Source: Palsa-504 sp963795795
GTDB taxonomy: Bacteria; Actinomycetota; Actinomycetes; Streptosporangiales; Streptosporangiaceae
DNA length: 64,000 nt
NCBI GenBank assembly: GCA_963795795.1
Contig: CAWCJS010000006.1
Span: forward strand, 310,001 to 374,000
Direction: 5' to 3'
Shown here: in pieces, positions 7,988-16,208 of the stretch
Numbering within the stretch: position 1 is the first letter of the stretch
Layout of the letters: every line of letters begins with the position of its first letter
The notes under the pieces: generated by a model
What the model was told of the DNA's origin: nothing
Seen by the model: only the letters and a program-made list of their open reading frames with translations
Database searches by the model: none
Made by a program: the position numbers and the translations under genes

Positions 7988-9841
7988 GTGACGGTCTTCC
8001 GCCGGACTGCTGGGACGCTCGCCTCGCCGATGGAGCGACGGTTTAGCGAAGTGCTGGCAGAACATTTGCGTATGGCTGCAGGCATTAATGCGTCACCCGC
8101 AGAACGTAGGTCATGGGATCGCAGTCTTCCTGCCTTGGCCCGTGATCTCGTTCAGGCGGGACTGAGCCAGGTAGAGATGCTCATCGAATACCAGCTCCCC
8201 CCACTAGTCAACGCGCCGATGTGGTGTTGGCGGGGCAGAACCGCCGCACCGGTGGCGACGCATATGTAGTTGTGGAACTAAAGCAGTGGAGCCATGCCGA
8301 GCTTTTCGAGGAAGATCCAGAACTGGTGCTTGTCGAGCACTTGAGCGGCGGCCCGAAGCTCCATCCAGTCCTCCAGGTCAAGGGATACTGTGAATACCTG
8401 TCCGGATATATGAGCGTTCTCCGCGATAGCCCGCACGCCCTGCATGGCGTCGCCTACCTGCACAACGCCGCGCAGTCCGACGTGGCAGACCTCTACGACC
8501 TGGTGCAGGACGACCGGACCAGGCTTTTCACGCAAACGACCAGGGGCGCGTTCGTCGATTATCTTCAGGACCGTTTTGCGCGGGCATCAGGCGCCGATGC
8601 CGCCGACCGATTTCTATCCAGCGACATAAGACCGTCACGTCAGCTACTTAAGGCGGCCGCTGCCGAGATCAAGAACCAGAATCAGTTCGTCCTCCTGGCG
8701 GAACAACAACTCGCCTACGAACTAGTCCTGCATGCTGTTGACCGGGCTCACAGGGGGGACTCCAAAACTGCCGTCATCGTGACCGGTGGTCCTGGCAGCG
8801 GCAAGAGCGTTATCGCTCTCGCCCTCCTCGGAGAGCTGTCCCGGCAGGGTCGGCCGGTACTGCATGCGACTGGTTCGCAGTCATTCACGCAGACTATGGC
8901 CGCTATGTCGGTAAAGGATCTACCGCGGTCAAGAGCATGTTCAAGTACTTCAACAACTTCGTGGACGCGCGACCGAACGGGCTAGAGTCCTGATCTGCGA
9001 CGAAGCGCACCGGATCCGACAGGTTTCCGCCAACCGGTATACCCCAGCCTCGAACCGGACCGGGCGCCTCCAGGTCGATGAGCTGCTCGATGCGGCCCGA
9101 GTGCCGGTGTTCCTGCTCGACGAGCACCAAGTGGTGCGGCCCGGTGAGATCGGGACGGTCGAAGAAATCAGCCATCGTGCTGTCGCCAATGGAGTGAGGG
9201 TGCAGCAGGTCGACCTTGATGCGCAGTTCCGTTGTGGCGGCAGTCGCTTGTATGAGGACTGGGTACTCAGTCTGCTTGGCCTCGATGGGAAGGATCCGGT
9301 CAACTGGGCCGGAGATGATCATTTCGACGTGTCAGTCACCGAGTCACCTTATGAGTTGGAAGCGGTGCTACGTGATCGGCTAGCCGCAGGATACTCCGCT
9401 CGCATGACGGCCGGCTTCTGCTGGAGATGGAGCAATCCAGACGGTGACCGGCTCCTCCCCGACGTGGTAATCGGCGACTGGGCCCGGCCGTGGAACGCCA
9501 AGGGTGATCGGTCAGTGGGCAGCGCCCCGCCCAGCGCGCTGTGGGCGACGCTCGACGGCGGCTTCGATCAGGTCGGCTGCGTGTACACCGCGCAGGGCTT
9601 CGAGTACGACTGGAACGGCGTGATCGTCGGCCCTGACCTCCTTTACCGAGACGGGCAGGTGGTGACCGTGAGGAGCGCCAGTAAGGACCCGGCTCTCGTC
9701 CGGGGAGGTGTAAGCGATGCCCGGGCGGACCAACTCATCCGCAACACCTACAAGGTACTCCTCACCCGCGGACTGATGGGAACCGTCCTTTTTTCGACGG
9801 ACGCTGAAACGCAGCAGTTCCTGGCGAGCGTGGTGGGCTGA
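7988..9841 (+). pseudogene. DUF2075 nuclease-helicase protein, three single-base frameshifts
   Basis: Joining frames restores a 618-residue protein. It has an N-terminal helical part, then a PD-(D/E)xK-like nuclease core (RADVVLAG followed by VVVELKQW), a Walker A (GGPGSGKSVIAL), a Walker B with DEAHR (LICDEAHRIR) and the DUF2075 helicase C-half ending in NTYKVLLTRGLMGT. Breaks lie at the C-run near 8198 (LPP-TSQRAD), near 8898 (QTM-RYVGKGS) and near 8985 (NGL-VLICDEA). Each is repaired by adding one base. Proteins of this type are often found in defence islands. The gene is either recently dead or damaged by sequencing error. Confidence 0.75.
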
Positions 9842-9843
9842 CG

Positions 9844-11217
9844 TCAGCACTCGATGACGTTGACGGCGAGGCCGCCGCGCGAGGTCTCCTTGTACTTGTC
9901 CAGCATGTCGCGGCCGGTCACGCGCATCGTGTGGATGGCCTTGTCGAGGGAGACGAAATGCCGGCCGTCGCCGCGCAGCGCCAGGCGGGCGGCGTGGATG
10001 GCGGTGATGGACGCGACCGCGTTCCGCTCGATGCACGGCACCTGGACCAGCCCGCCGACCGGATCGCAGGTCAGCCCGAGATTGTGCTCGATGCCGATCT
10101 CGGCGGCGTTCTCCACTTGCTCCGGCGTGCCGCCGAGGACCTCGGCCAGCGCGCCGGCCGCCATCGAGCAGGCGGACCCGACCTCGCCCTGGCAGCCGAC
10201 CTCGGCACCGGAGATGGAGGCGTTCTCCTTGAACAGGACGCCGATGGCCGCCGCCGTCAGCAGGAACTGCTGCACTCCCTCCGGCGAGGCGCCCGGGACG
10301 AACCGGTCGTAGTAATGCAGCACTGCGGGGATGATGCCGGCGGCGCCGTTGGTGGGCGCGGTGACCACCCGGCCGCCGGCCGCGTTCTCCTCGTTGACGG
10401 CCAGCGCGTACAGCGTGACCCAGTCCATGGCGCGGAGCGGGTCATCGCCGTTCCGCTCGCAGGTGAGCTGCCGGAACAGGCGCGGCGCGCGGCGCTGGAC
10501 CTTCAGCCCACCCGGGAGCATGCCGTCGGTGGCGCACCCGCGGCGCACGCACGCCTGCATTACCTGCCACAGCTCATCCAGGCCCGCCTGCACCTGCGCG
10601 GACGTCCGGCCCAGCGCCTGCTCGTTCTCCAGCATGACGGCTGAGATGGGCAGGCCGGTGCGCGCGGTGTGCGCCAGCAACTCCGCGGCGGTCGAGAACG
10701 GGTACGGCAGGACAGAAGTGTCCGGTGGGGTCGGCGCCTGCCCGGCTTCCGTCTCGTCCGTGACGAAGCCGCCGCCGACCGAGTAGTAGGCGCGCTCGGC
10801 TACCGCCGAGCCGGTGTCGTCATAGGCGGTGAAGCGCATCCCGTTGGGGTGGTAGCTGAGCTTCTGCCGGCGGTTGAACTCCAGGTGCTCGGCGACGGTG
10901 AACCCGATCTCGTGCTCGCCCAGCAGCCGGAGCGTGCCCCGCGTGCCCATGGCCGCCAGGCGGGCCGGTATCGCGTCTACGTCCACGGTGGCCGGCTGCT
11001 CGCCCTCCAGGCCGAGCAGGACGGCCTTGTCGCTCCCGTGGCCCTTCCCGGTCAGGCCCAGCGACCCGTACAGGCAGACCCGGACGGTCCGCACCGAGGT
11101 CAGCAGGCCTTCCTCGCGCAGGCCCTGGGCGAACATCCGGGCGGCCTTCATCGGACCGACGGTATGCGAGCTGGACGGGCCGATACCGACCTTGAAGAGG
11201 TCAAAGACGCTGATCAC
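9844..11217 (-). CDS. sdaA: L-serine ammonia-lyase (iron-sulfur)
   Basis: This 457-residue single-chain [4Fe-4S] serine dehydratase converts L-serine to pyruvate and ammonia. The beta domain starts with VFDLFKVGIGPSSSHTVGPM. The alpha domain holds TNGAAGIIPAVLHYY and the cluster-binding cysteines (for example LTCDPVGGLVQVPCIERN). The start is GTG at 11217. It follows purU by 29 bp on the same strand, so the two are probably one transcript. Within this island it would drain serine made from glycine plus methylene-THF to pyruvate, completing catabolism of the methylated amine (inference). Confidence 0.95.
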   Translation of the reverse strand: MISVFDLFKVGIGPSSSHTVGPMKAARMFAQGLREEGLLTSVRTVRVCLYGSLGLTGKGHGSDKAVLLGLEGEQPATVDVDAIPARLAAMGTRGTLRLLGEHEIGFTVAEHLEFNRRQKLSYHPNGMRFTAYDDTGSAVAERAYYSVGGGFVTDETEAGQAPTPPDTSVLPYPFSTAAELLAHTARTGLPISAVMLENEQALGRTSAQVQAGLDELWQVMQACVRRGCATDGMLPGGLKVQRRAPRLFRQLTCERNGDDPLRAMDWVTLYALAVNEENAAGGRVVTAPTNGAAGIIPAVLHYYDRFVPGASPEGVQQFLLTAAAIGVLFKENASISGAEVGCQGEVGSACSMAAGALAEVLGGTPEQVENAAEIGIEHNLGLTCDPVGGLVQVPCIERNAVASITAIHAARLALRGDGRHFVSLDKAIHTMRVTGRDMLDKYKETSRGGLAVNVIEC

Positions 11218-11246
11218 TATGGCTGGGCTCCACCGCGGGCGGATGT

Positions 11247-12113
11247 TCAGTGAAAGACTACGGTCCGGTCGCCGTTGAGCAGCACGCGGTGCTCCGCGTG
11301 CCAGGTCACCGCGCGCGCGAGCACCTGGGCCTCGACGTCGCGGCCCGCTTCAGCGAGGCGCTCCGGGGCGAGCGTGTGATCGACCCGGATCACGTCCTGC
11401 TCGATGATCGGCCCCTCGTCCAGGTCGGGGGTTACGTAGTGCGCGGTAGCGCCAACTAGCTTGACCCCGCGCGCGTGCGCCTGGTGGTAGGGCTTGGCAC
11501 CCTTGAAGCTCGGCAGGAACGAGTGGTGGATGTTGATCGTGCGCCCCTCCACCTGCTTGCACACCTCGGCGGAGAGGATCTGCATGTACCGGGCCAGCAC
11601 GATGAGATCGGCGCCCCCCTCGGCGATGACCTCGAGCAGCCGGGTCTCGGCCGCCGCCTTGGTCTGCGGCGTGATCGGGATGTGGTGGAACGGGATCCGG
11701 TAGGACCCGGCCAGCTCGGCGAAGTCGGGGTGGTTGGAGACCACGCCGACCACCTCCACGGGCAGCGCGCCGGTCTTCCAGCGGAACAGCAGGTCGTTCA
11801 GGCAGTGCCCGAGCCGGGAGACCATGATCAGGGTGCGCAACCGGGCGGCGGTGTCGTGCAGCTGCCAGGACATGTGGAAGGCCTCGGCCACCCAGGAGAA
11901 GTCGCGCTCCAGCTCGGCCAGGCCGAGGCCCGGCGGGGGCACGCTGAAGTGGACGCGCATGAAGAACCGCCCGTCCGGGCTCTCGCCGTACTGCTGACTG
12001 GCCAGGATGTTCCCCGAGTGCTGGACCAGGAAGCTGGCCACGGCATACACGATCCCCGGCTTGTCCGGGCAGGACAGCGTGAGCACGTACTCACGACCGG
12101 GTCCGATGCTCAC
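11247..12113 (-). CDS. purU: formyltetrahydrofolate deformylase
   Basis: The 288-residue enzyme hydrolyses 10-formyl-THF to THF and formate. An N-terminal ACT domain (residues about 7-85, CPDKPGIVYAVASFL) is followed by a formyltransferase fold with HHSFLPSFKGAKPYHQA and the catalytic Asp in DEGPIIEQD. The GTG at 12113, with GAGGCAGG upstream, is preferred to a TTG at 12149 that would lie inside the putative operator. Its place at the head of the island fits a role in releasing folate from excess C1 units produced by demethylation, rather than purine synthesis. Confidence 0.93.
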   Translation of the reverse strand: MSIGPGREYVLTLSCPDKPGIVYAVASFLVQHSGNILASQQYGESPDGRFFMRVHFSVPPPGLGLAELERDFSWVAEAFHMSWQLHDTAARLRTLIMVSRLGHCLNDLLFRWKTGALPVEVVGVVSNHPDFAELAGSYRIPFHHIPITPQTKAAAETRLLEVIAEGGADLIVLARYMQILSAEVCKQVEGRTINIHHSFLPSFKGAKPYHQAHARGVKLVGATAHYVTPDLDEGPIIEQDVIRVDHTLAPERLAEAGRDVEAQVLARAVTWHAEHRVLLNGDRTVVFH

Positions 12114-12129
12114 AGCGCCTGCCTCAACG

Positions 12130-12164
12130 TTGCTTATTGCGCAACTCAATGCTTAATACGCAAC
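12130..12164. promoter_or_regulatory. two tandem IclR-type operator half-palindromes
   Basis: Two 16-bp direct copies lie 3 bp apart: TTGCTTATTGCGCAAC (12130-12145) and ATGCTTAATACGCAAC (12149-12164), matching at 13 positions. Read on the minus strand they are TTGC-N7-GCAA and TTGC-N7-GCAT, imperfect palindromes like operators of IclR-family regulators. They sit between the divergent purU and iclR-type genes, where a regulator of both would bind. The sequence is seen; the protein that binds is inferred. Confidence 0.6.
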
Positions 12165-12215
12165 AATTATGGCGTGGGAACGAGGGGGCGGTCAAGCAGC
12201 CGATAGCGTTGCGCT

Positions 12216-13031
12216 ATGAGCAACAGGGCCGATCGGGTGAGAGGGTCGGGGGGGGCGGGCCGGGCGGACTCGGGCCCGATCCAGTCCGTGGACCGGGCGG
12301 TGGCCATCCTCGAGATCCTGGCCAGGGACGGGGAGGCCGGGGTCACCGAGGTGGCGCGCGAGCTTGACGTGCACAAGTCGACCGCATCCCGGCTGCTCGC
12401 GGCGCTCGACCGGCGGGAGCTCGTGACCCAGGACACGGCGCGGGGCAGGTTCCGGCTGGGCGTGGGGATCGTCCGCCTGGCCGGGGCAGCCACCCGCCGG
12501 CTCGACGTGGTCCAGGAGAGCAGGCCGGTCTGCCGGGCGCTGGCCCAGGAGGTGGGCGAGACCGTCAATATCGCCATCCTGTCGGGCCGCGACGCGCTCT
12601 ACCTGGACCAGGTGGCGGGGCCTGCGGCGCTGTCGCCGCACAACTGGGCCGGGCAGCGCATCCCGCTGCACGCCACCTCGGACGGCAAGGTGCTGCTGGC
12701 CTACCTGCCATCGCCTGAAATCGCCGGGCACCTGACGCCGCTGCAGCGCTTCACTGACCACACCATCACCACCGGGTCCGGGCTGGCCCGGGCGCTGGCC
12801 GAGGTGAGGCGGCAGGGCTACGCGACCGCGGTCGAGGAACTCGAGGCGGGCCTGACGGCCGTCGCGGCGCCGGTCCGCAACGCCGAGGGGCGCGTGGTCG
12901 CCTCGATCAGCGCCTCGGGACCGAGCTTCCGCATCACGGCTGACCGCATCCCGGCCCTGGCCGACTCAGTCCGCCGCGCGGCCGCCGAGGTTTCCCGCCG
13001 CCTCGGCTGGACCGACCCCGGGACCGGCTAG
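12216..13031 (+). CDS. IclR family transcriptional regulator (purU-divergent)
   Basis: This 271-residue regulator has an N-terminal winged HTH (about 22-95, IQSVDRAVAILEIL, ELDVHKSTASRLLAAL) and an IclR ligand-binding domain (about 105-265) with GETVNIAILSGRDALYLD and EELEAGLTAVAAPV. It is divergent from purU-sdaA and faces the two tandem dyads between them, so it probably controls both and itself. The effector is unknown; a C1 or glycine-related metabolite would fit the neighbours (inference). Its 3' end is duplicated about 94 bp downstream. Confidence 0.92.
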   Translation: MSNRADRVRGSGGAGRADSGPIQSVDRAVAILEILARDGEAGVTEVARELDVHKSTASRLLAALDRRELVTQDTARGRFRLGVGIVRLAGAATRRLDVVQESRPVCRALAQEVGETVNIAILSGRDALYLDQVAGPAALSPHNWAGQRIPLHATSDGKVLLAYLPSPEIAGHLTPLQRFTDHTITTGSGLARALAEVRRQGYATAVEELEAGLTAVAAPVRNAEGRVVASISASGPSFRITADRIPALADSVRRAAAEVSRRLGWTDPGTG

Positions 13032-13126
13032 CCCGCCTGGGGTCGGCCGTGAACAAATAGCGTGCTGTCGCGCGGCCGCCGAGGTCTTCCGCCGCCTCGG
13101 GGTGGACCGACCTCGGGACCGGTTAG
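12976..13126. repeat. duplicated 3' end of the iclR gene
   Basis: Bases 12976-13031 (last 18 codons of the IclR gene) are repeated at 13070-13126 with about five mismatches and one extra base. The second copy ends in its own TTAG and overlaps the stop codon region of the convergent mttB-type gene. The copies are 94 bp apart. It looks like a short segmental duplication at the convergent gene junction. Confidence 0.75.
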
Positions 13127-14562
13127 TCGCCCAGTTCGCGGCGGCGGCGCTGGACGAAGTCGTCCAGTTCGGCGCGGATCGCGTCGTCGAGGGGGGGTGG
13201 CGAGAAATCGTCGAGCTTCTTGCGCCAGATCTCCCCGGCCCGGGCCGCGGTGTCCTTGGCGCCGAGCTTGAGCCAGCGCTCGAAGTTCGCGGTGGAGGAC
13301 AGCATCGGCCGGTAGAAGCACTCGCGGAACCGCTCCATGGTGTGCGCCGCGCCGAGGAAGTGCCCGCCGTGCCCGACCTCCTCGTGGGCGCCGAACGCCA
13401 GTGACGCCTCGTCGATCTCCAGCGGCGTGAACTCGACCCGCAGCATCTTGAGCAACTCGATGTCGATGATGAACTTCTCGTAGCAGCTGACTAGCCCGCC
13501 CTCCAGCCACCCAGCCGCGTGCATGACGAAGTTGGTGCCGGTCAGGAACGTGGGCAGCAGCGTCATCAGCGCCTCGTACGCCGACTGCGCGTCCGCCGTC
13601 TGCGAAGAGTTCAGCCCGCCGCCGGTACGGAACGGGAGCCCGAAGTGCCGCGCCAGCTGCCCCGTGCACAGCAGCCCGATGGCCGATTCGGGCGTCCCGA
13701 ACGCCGGCGAACCGGATTGCATGTCGATGTTGGACAGGAAGGACCCGAAGATCACCGGGCAGCCCGGCCTGATCAGCTGGGCCAGGGCGATCCCGGACAG
13801 GGCCTCGGCGAGCTGCTGGACCAGCGCGGCCGGGATCGTCACCGGCGACATCGCCCCCATGAGCAGGAACGGCGTCAGCACCACCGGCTGGTTGGCCCGG
13901 TTGTACTCGAACTGGGCGTCCAGCATCCGGTCGTCCCAGCGCAGCGGGGAGTTGCAGTTGATCAGCGAGATCGTGGCCGGCACCCGCTCGATCGCGTCCC
14001 GGCTGCCGAACAGGATCGACGTCATCGCGATCGTGTCGGCCGCGTTCGGGCCGGAGACCACGTTGCCCATGTAGACCTTGTCGGTCAGCGTCTGCAGCGC
14101 GTAGATCATGTCCAGGTGGCGGGAGTCCAGCGGCGCGTCGTTCGGCTCGCAGATCACCCCGCCCGCCGAGTCGAGCTCGTCAAACGCCTGGGACAAGCTG
14201 GCCAGCTGGCGGAAGTCCTGGAGCGTAGCCTCGCGGCGCACGTCGCCCTCGCGGACGAACGGGCAGCCGTACACCGCGCTGAACACCATGTGGTCGCCGC
14301 CGATGTGCACGGTGTGCGCCGGGTTGCGCGCCTGCACGTCGAACTCGCGCGGCGCCTTGGCCACCTGCTCCAGGACGAACTCCGGGTCGAGGTACACCAC
14401 CTCGCCGTCCACCCGCTGCCCCGCCTTGGCGAACAGCTCGACGGCCTCCGGCTTGGCGAACTGGACGCCGATCTCGGAGACGATCCGGCGCCAGCCGCGG
14501 TCCAGCACGGCGATCGCGTCGGCGGAGAGGATCTCGTACCGCGGCATCGTATTGATGAACAT
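13123..14562 (-). CDS. MttB-family (trimethylamine/betaine) corrinoid methyltransferase, non-pyrrolysine
   Basis: This 479-residue TIM-barrel protein belongs to the trimethylamine methyltransferase (MttB) superfamily. It transfers a methyl group from a quaternary or tertiary amine to a cob(I)alamin protein. The reading frame is uninterrupted, with no in-frame TAG, so it is the MtgB-like non-pyrrolysine type, whose characterised members use glycine betaine, proline betaine or carnitine. Recognisable segments include FSAVYGCPFVREGD, SGGxx-type GGVICEPNDAPLD, FLTGTNFVMHAAGWLEGG and HEEVGHGGHFLGAAHTM. It is transcribed divergently from the corrinoid protein and methyl-THF methyltransferase genes. 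The substrate, probably glycine betaine, is inference. Confidence 0.88.
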   Translation of the reverse strand: MFINTMPRYEILSADAIAVLDRGWRRIVSEIGVQFAKPEAVELFAKAGQRVDGEVVYLDPEFVLEQVAKAPREFDVQARNPAHTVHIGGDHMVFSAVYGCPFVREGDVRREATLQDFRQLASLSQAFDELDSAGGVICEPNDAPLDSRHLDMIYALQTLTDKVYMGNVVSGPNAADTIAMTSILFGSRDAIERVPATISLINCNSPLRWDDRMLDAQFEYNRANQPVVLTPFLLMGAMSPVTIPAALVQQLAEALSGIALAQLIRPGCPVIFGSFLSNIDMQSGSPAFGTPESAIGLLCTGQLARHFGLPFRTGGGLNSSQTADAQSAYEALMTLLPTFLTGTNFVMHAAGWLEGGLVSCYEKFIIDIELLKMLRVEFTPLEIDEASLAFGAHEEVGHGGHFLGAAHTMERFRECFYRPMLSSTANFERWLKLGAKDTAARAGEIWRKKLDDFSPPPLDDAIRAELDDFVQRRRRELGD

Positions 14563-14649
14563 CGCTCAGCCTTTCCGGGCGACCAGCGGGCCAAAGGTCT
14601 GGAACTTGACCGATTGTAGACCGGCTCCTACGATCACATAGTAGAACTA

Positions 14650-14668
14650 GGTCCCACAAAGTGGAACC
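14650..14668. promoter_or_regulatory. IclR-type operator dyad between mttB-like and iclR2
   Basis: GGTCCCAC-AAA-GTGGAACC is a near-perfect inverted repeat (one mismatched pair) with a 3-bp centre. Read on the other strand it is GGTTCCACTTTGTGGGACC, close to operators described for IclR-family proteins. It lies 28 bp upstream of the second IclR gene and 88 bp upstream of the divergent methyltransferase, a good position to control both. Confidence 0.6.
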
Positions 14669-14695
14669 GTGTCCCCGTACGAACGGAATCCCTGG

Positions 14696-15481
14696 ATGAG
14701 TAACCAGAACGGCACCCAGGCGGTCGACCGAGCGGCTCGGCTGCTCTCGGAGGTCGTGCACTCGGCGGACCCGATGACGTTCACCGGGCTGAGCGCCGCC
14801 ACCGGGCTGGCCAAGTCCACCACGTCCCGGCTGCTGCTCGCGCTCGAGCGCAACGGGCTGGTCCGCCGTGATGACCACGGCCGGTTCCTGCCCGGCGAGA
14901 TGTTCGTCAGCTTCGCCTGGCGGGGCGGCGCCGAGGCCGGCCTGGTGGCCGTGGCGCAGCCATTCCTCGAACGGCTCGGCAAGGCGACCGGCGAGACGAT
15001 CAACCTCGGCGTCGTCAGCAACGGGCTGGTCGAGCAGATCGCCCAGGTGGACAGCACCTACTTCATCGGCGGCACCAACTGGATCGGGCTCTCGGTGCCG
15101 CTGCACTGCTCGGCGCTCGGCAAGGTCCTGCTCGCCTACGGCGCCGCTCAGCTACCGCCGGACAAGCTGGAACGGCGCACCGACAAGACCATCACCACCG
15201 ACGCCGCGCTGCGGCCCGAGCTGGCCGGCGTGCGCGCCCGCGGCTACGCGATCACCGACGAGGAACTGGAGCCGGGCCTGATCGCGGTGGCCGCGCCGGT
15301 CCACGGCTTCGACGGCGCCGTGGTCGCGGCGCTCTCGGTGTCGGCCCCGGCCAGCCGGATGACCAGGGACCGGGTGAGCGCGGCCGCCGGGTACTGCGTC
15401 GCCGAGGCCGCGGGCCTGTCCGCGGTGCTCGGCTACCGGCAGCGAGCGTCCAGGCAGAACCGGAAGGCGGGTGCAGCGTGA
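14696..15481 (+). CDS. IclR family transcriptional regulator (corrinoid island)
   Basis: A regulator of 261 residues, with an HTH at about 10-70 (TQAVDRAARLLSEVV, TGLAKSTTSRLLLALERNGL) and an IclR effector domain (ETINLGVVSNGLVEQI, EELEPGLIAVAAPVHGF). ATG 14696 is chosen because the nine extra upstream residues read into the promoter dyad. It is the first gene of the plus-strand run that continues with the corrinoid protein, so it is probably the local pathway regulator. The ligand is unknown; betaine or its demethylation product is a reasonable guess. Confidence 0.92.
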   Translation: MSNQNGTQAVDRAARLLSEVVHSADPMTFTGLSAATGLAKSTTSRLLLALERNGLVRRDDHGRFLPGEMFVSFAWRGGAEAGLVAVAQPFLERLGKATGETINLGVVSNGLVEQIAQVDSTYFIGGTNWIGLSVPLHCSALGKVLLAYGAAQLPPDKLERRTDKTITTDAALRPELAGVRARGYAITDEELEPGLIAVAAPVHGFDGAVVAALSVSAPASRMTRDRVSAAAGYCVAEAAGLSAVLGYRQRASRQNRKAGAA

Positions 15482-15515
15482 GCGAAGGCACCCTCGAGGC
15501 GAGCGGAGAAGTACA

Positions 15516-16181
15516 GTGACGCGCGAGGAACTACTCAGCCAGCTGTACGACGACACGCTGGTCGGGAACCGGCCGGCGGTCCTGGACCTGACTAATCAGG
15601 GCCTGGCCCAGGGGATCCGCCCGGAGGAACTGCTCTACGAGGCGCTGATCCCGTCGCTGGAGGAGGTGGGCGCCAGGTTCGAGCGCGGCGACTTCTTCGT
15701 GCCCGAGATGCTCATCGCCGGCAAGGCGATGGCCGGCGCGCTGGAGATCCTGCGCCCGCTGCTGGCCGAGACCGGGGTCGAGACCATCGGCACGATCGTG
15801 ATGGGCACGGTCAAGGGAGACGTGCACGACATCGGCAAGAACCTGGTCAACATCATGTTCGAGGGTGCCGGGTTCCACGTCATCGACCTCGGCGTGCAGG
15901 TCGCGCCGGAGAAATTCGTCGCGGCCATCCAGGAGTACAAGCCCGACATCGTCGGGTTCTCCGCGTTCTTGACCACCACGATGCCGATGTTCAAGGCGAA
16001 CATCAACGCGCTGCAGAAGTCCGGGCTGCGCGACCAGGTCATCGTGATGGTCGGCGGCGCCCCGGTCACCCAGGAGTACGCCGACGTGGTAGGCGCGGAC
16101 GGATACGCGGCCGACGCGTCGGCGGCCGTGGTCCGGGCCAAGGAACTGCTGCAGCGCCGCAGGGCGCTGGCCAGCGCCTGA
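15516..16181 (+). CDS. corrinoid (B12-binding) methyl-carrier protein
   Basis: The 221-residue protein has an N-terminal helical B12 cap domain (about 1-88, LYDDTLVGNRPAVLDLTNQG) and a C-terminal cobalamin-binding Rossmann domain. The latter holds the base-off motif GDVHDIGKN, the SAFLTTTMPMF segment and a VGGAPVTQEYA loop. It accepts methyl from the MttB-type enzyme and hands it to a methyl-THF methyltransferase, like MtgC/MtbC. GTG at 15516 with GGAGAA upstream is chosen. It starts 35 bp after the regulator, and the methyltransferase gene follows within 28 bp. Confidence 0.93.
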   Translation: MTREELLSQLYDDTLVGNRPAVLDLTNQGLAQGIRPEELLYEALIPSLEEVGARFERGDFFVPEMLIAGKAMAGALEILRPLLAETGVETIGTIVMGTVKGDVHDIGKNLVNIMFEGAGFHVIDLGVQVAPEKFVAAIQEYKPDIVGFSAFLTTTMPMFKANINALQKSGLRDQVIVMVGGAPVTQEYADVVGADGYAADASAAVVRAKELLQRRRALASA

Positions 16182-16208
16182 CGGAACCCGAGCCGGAGGG
16201 AACCAACC

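Noticed and set aside
13123..14562. Pyrrolysine (in-frame TAG) in the MttB-family gene
   Set aside because: The frame is uninterrupted by TAG, and no pyl genes are seen, so it is the non-pyrrolysine type.
13519..14619. 366-residue plus-strand frame antisense to the mttB-like gene
   Set aside because: Low-complexity Arg/Gly/Val sequence typical of a high-GC shadow frame; the minus frame has clear family motifs.
15400..15520. Cobalamin or glycine riboswitch ahead of the corrinoid genes
   Set aside because: The gap before the corrinoid gene is only about 35 bp and the IclR dyad region is too short; no B12-box or glycine aptamer pattern was recognised.
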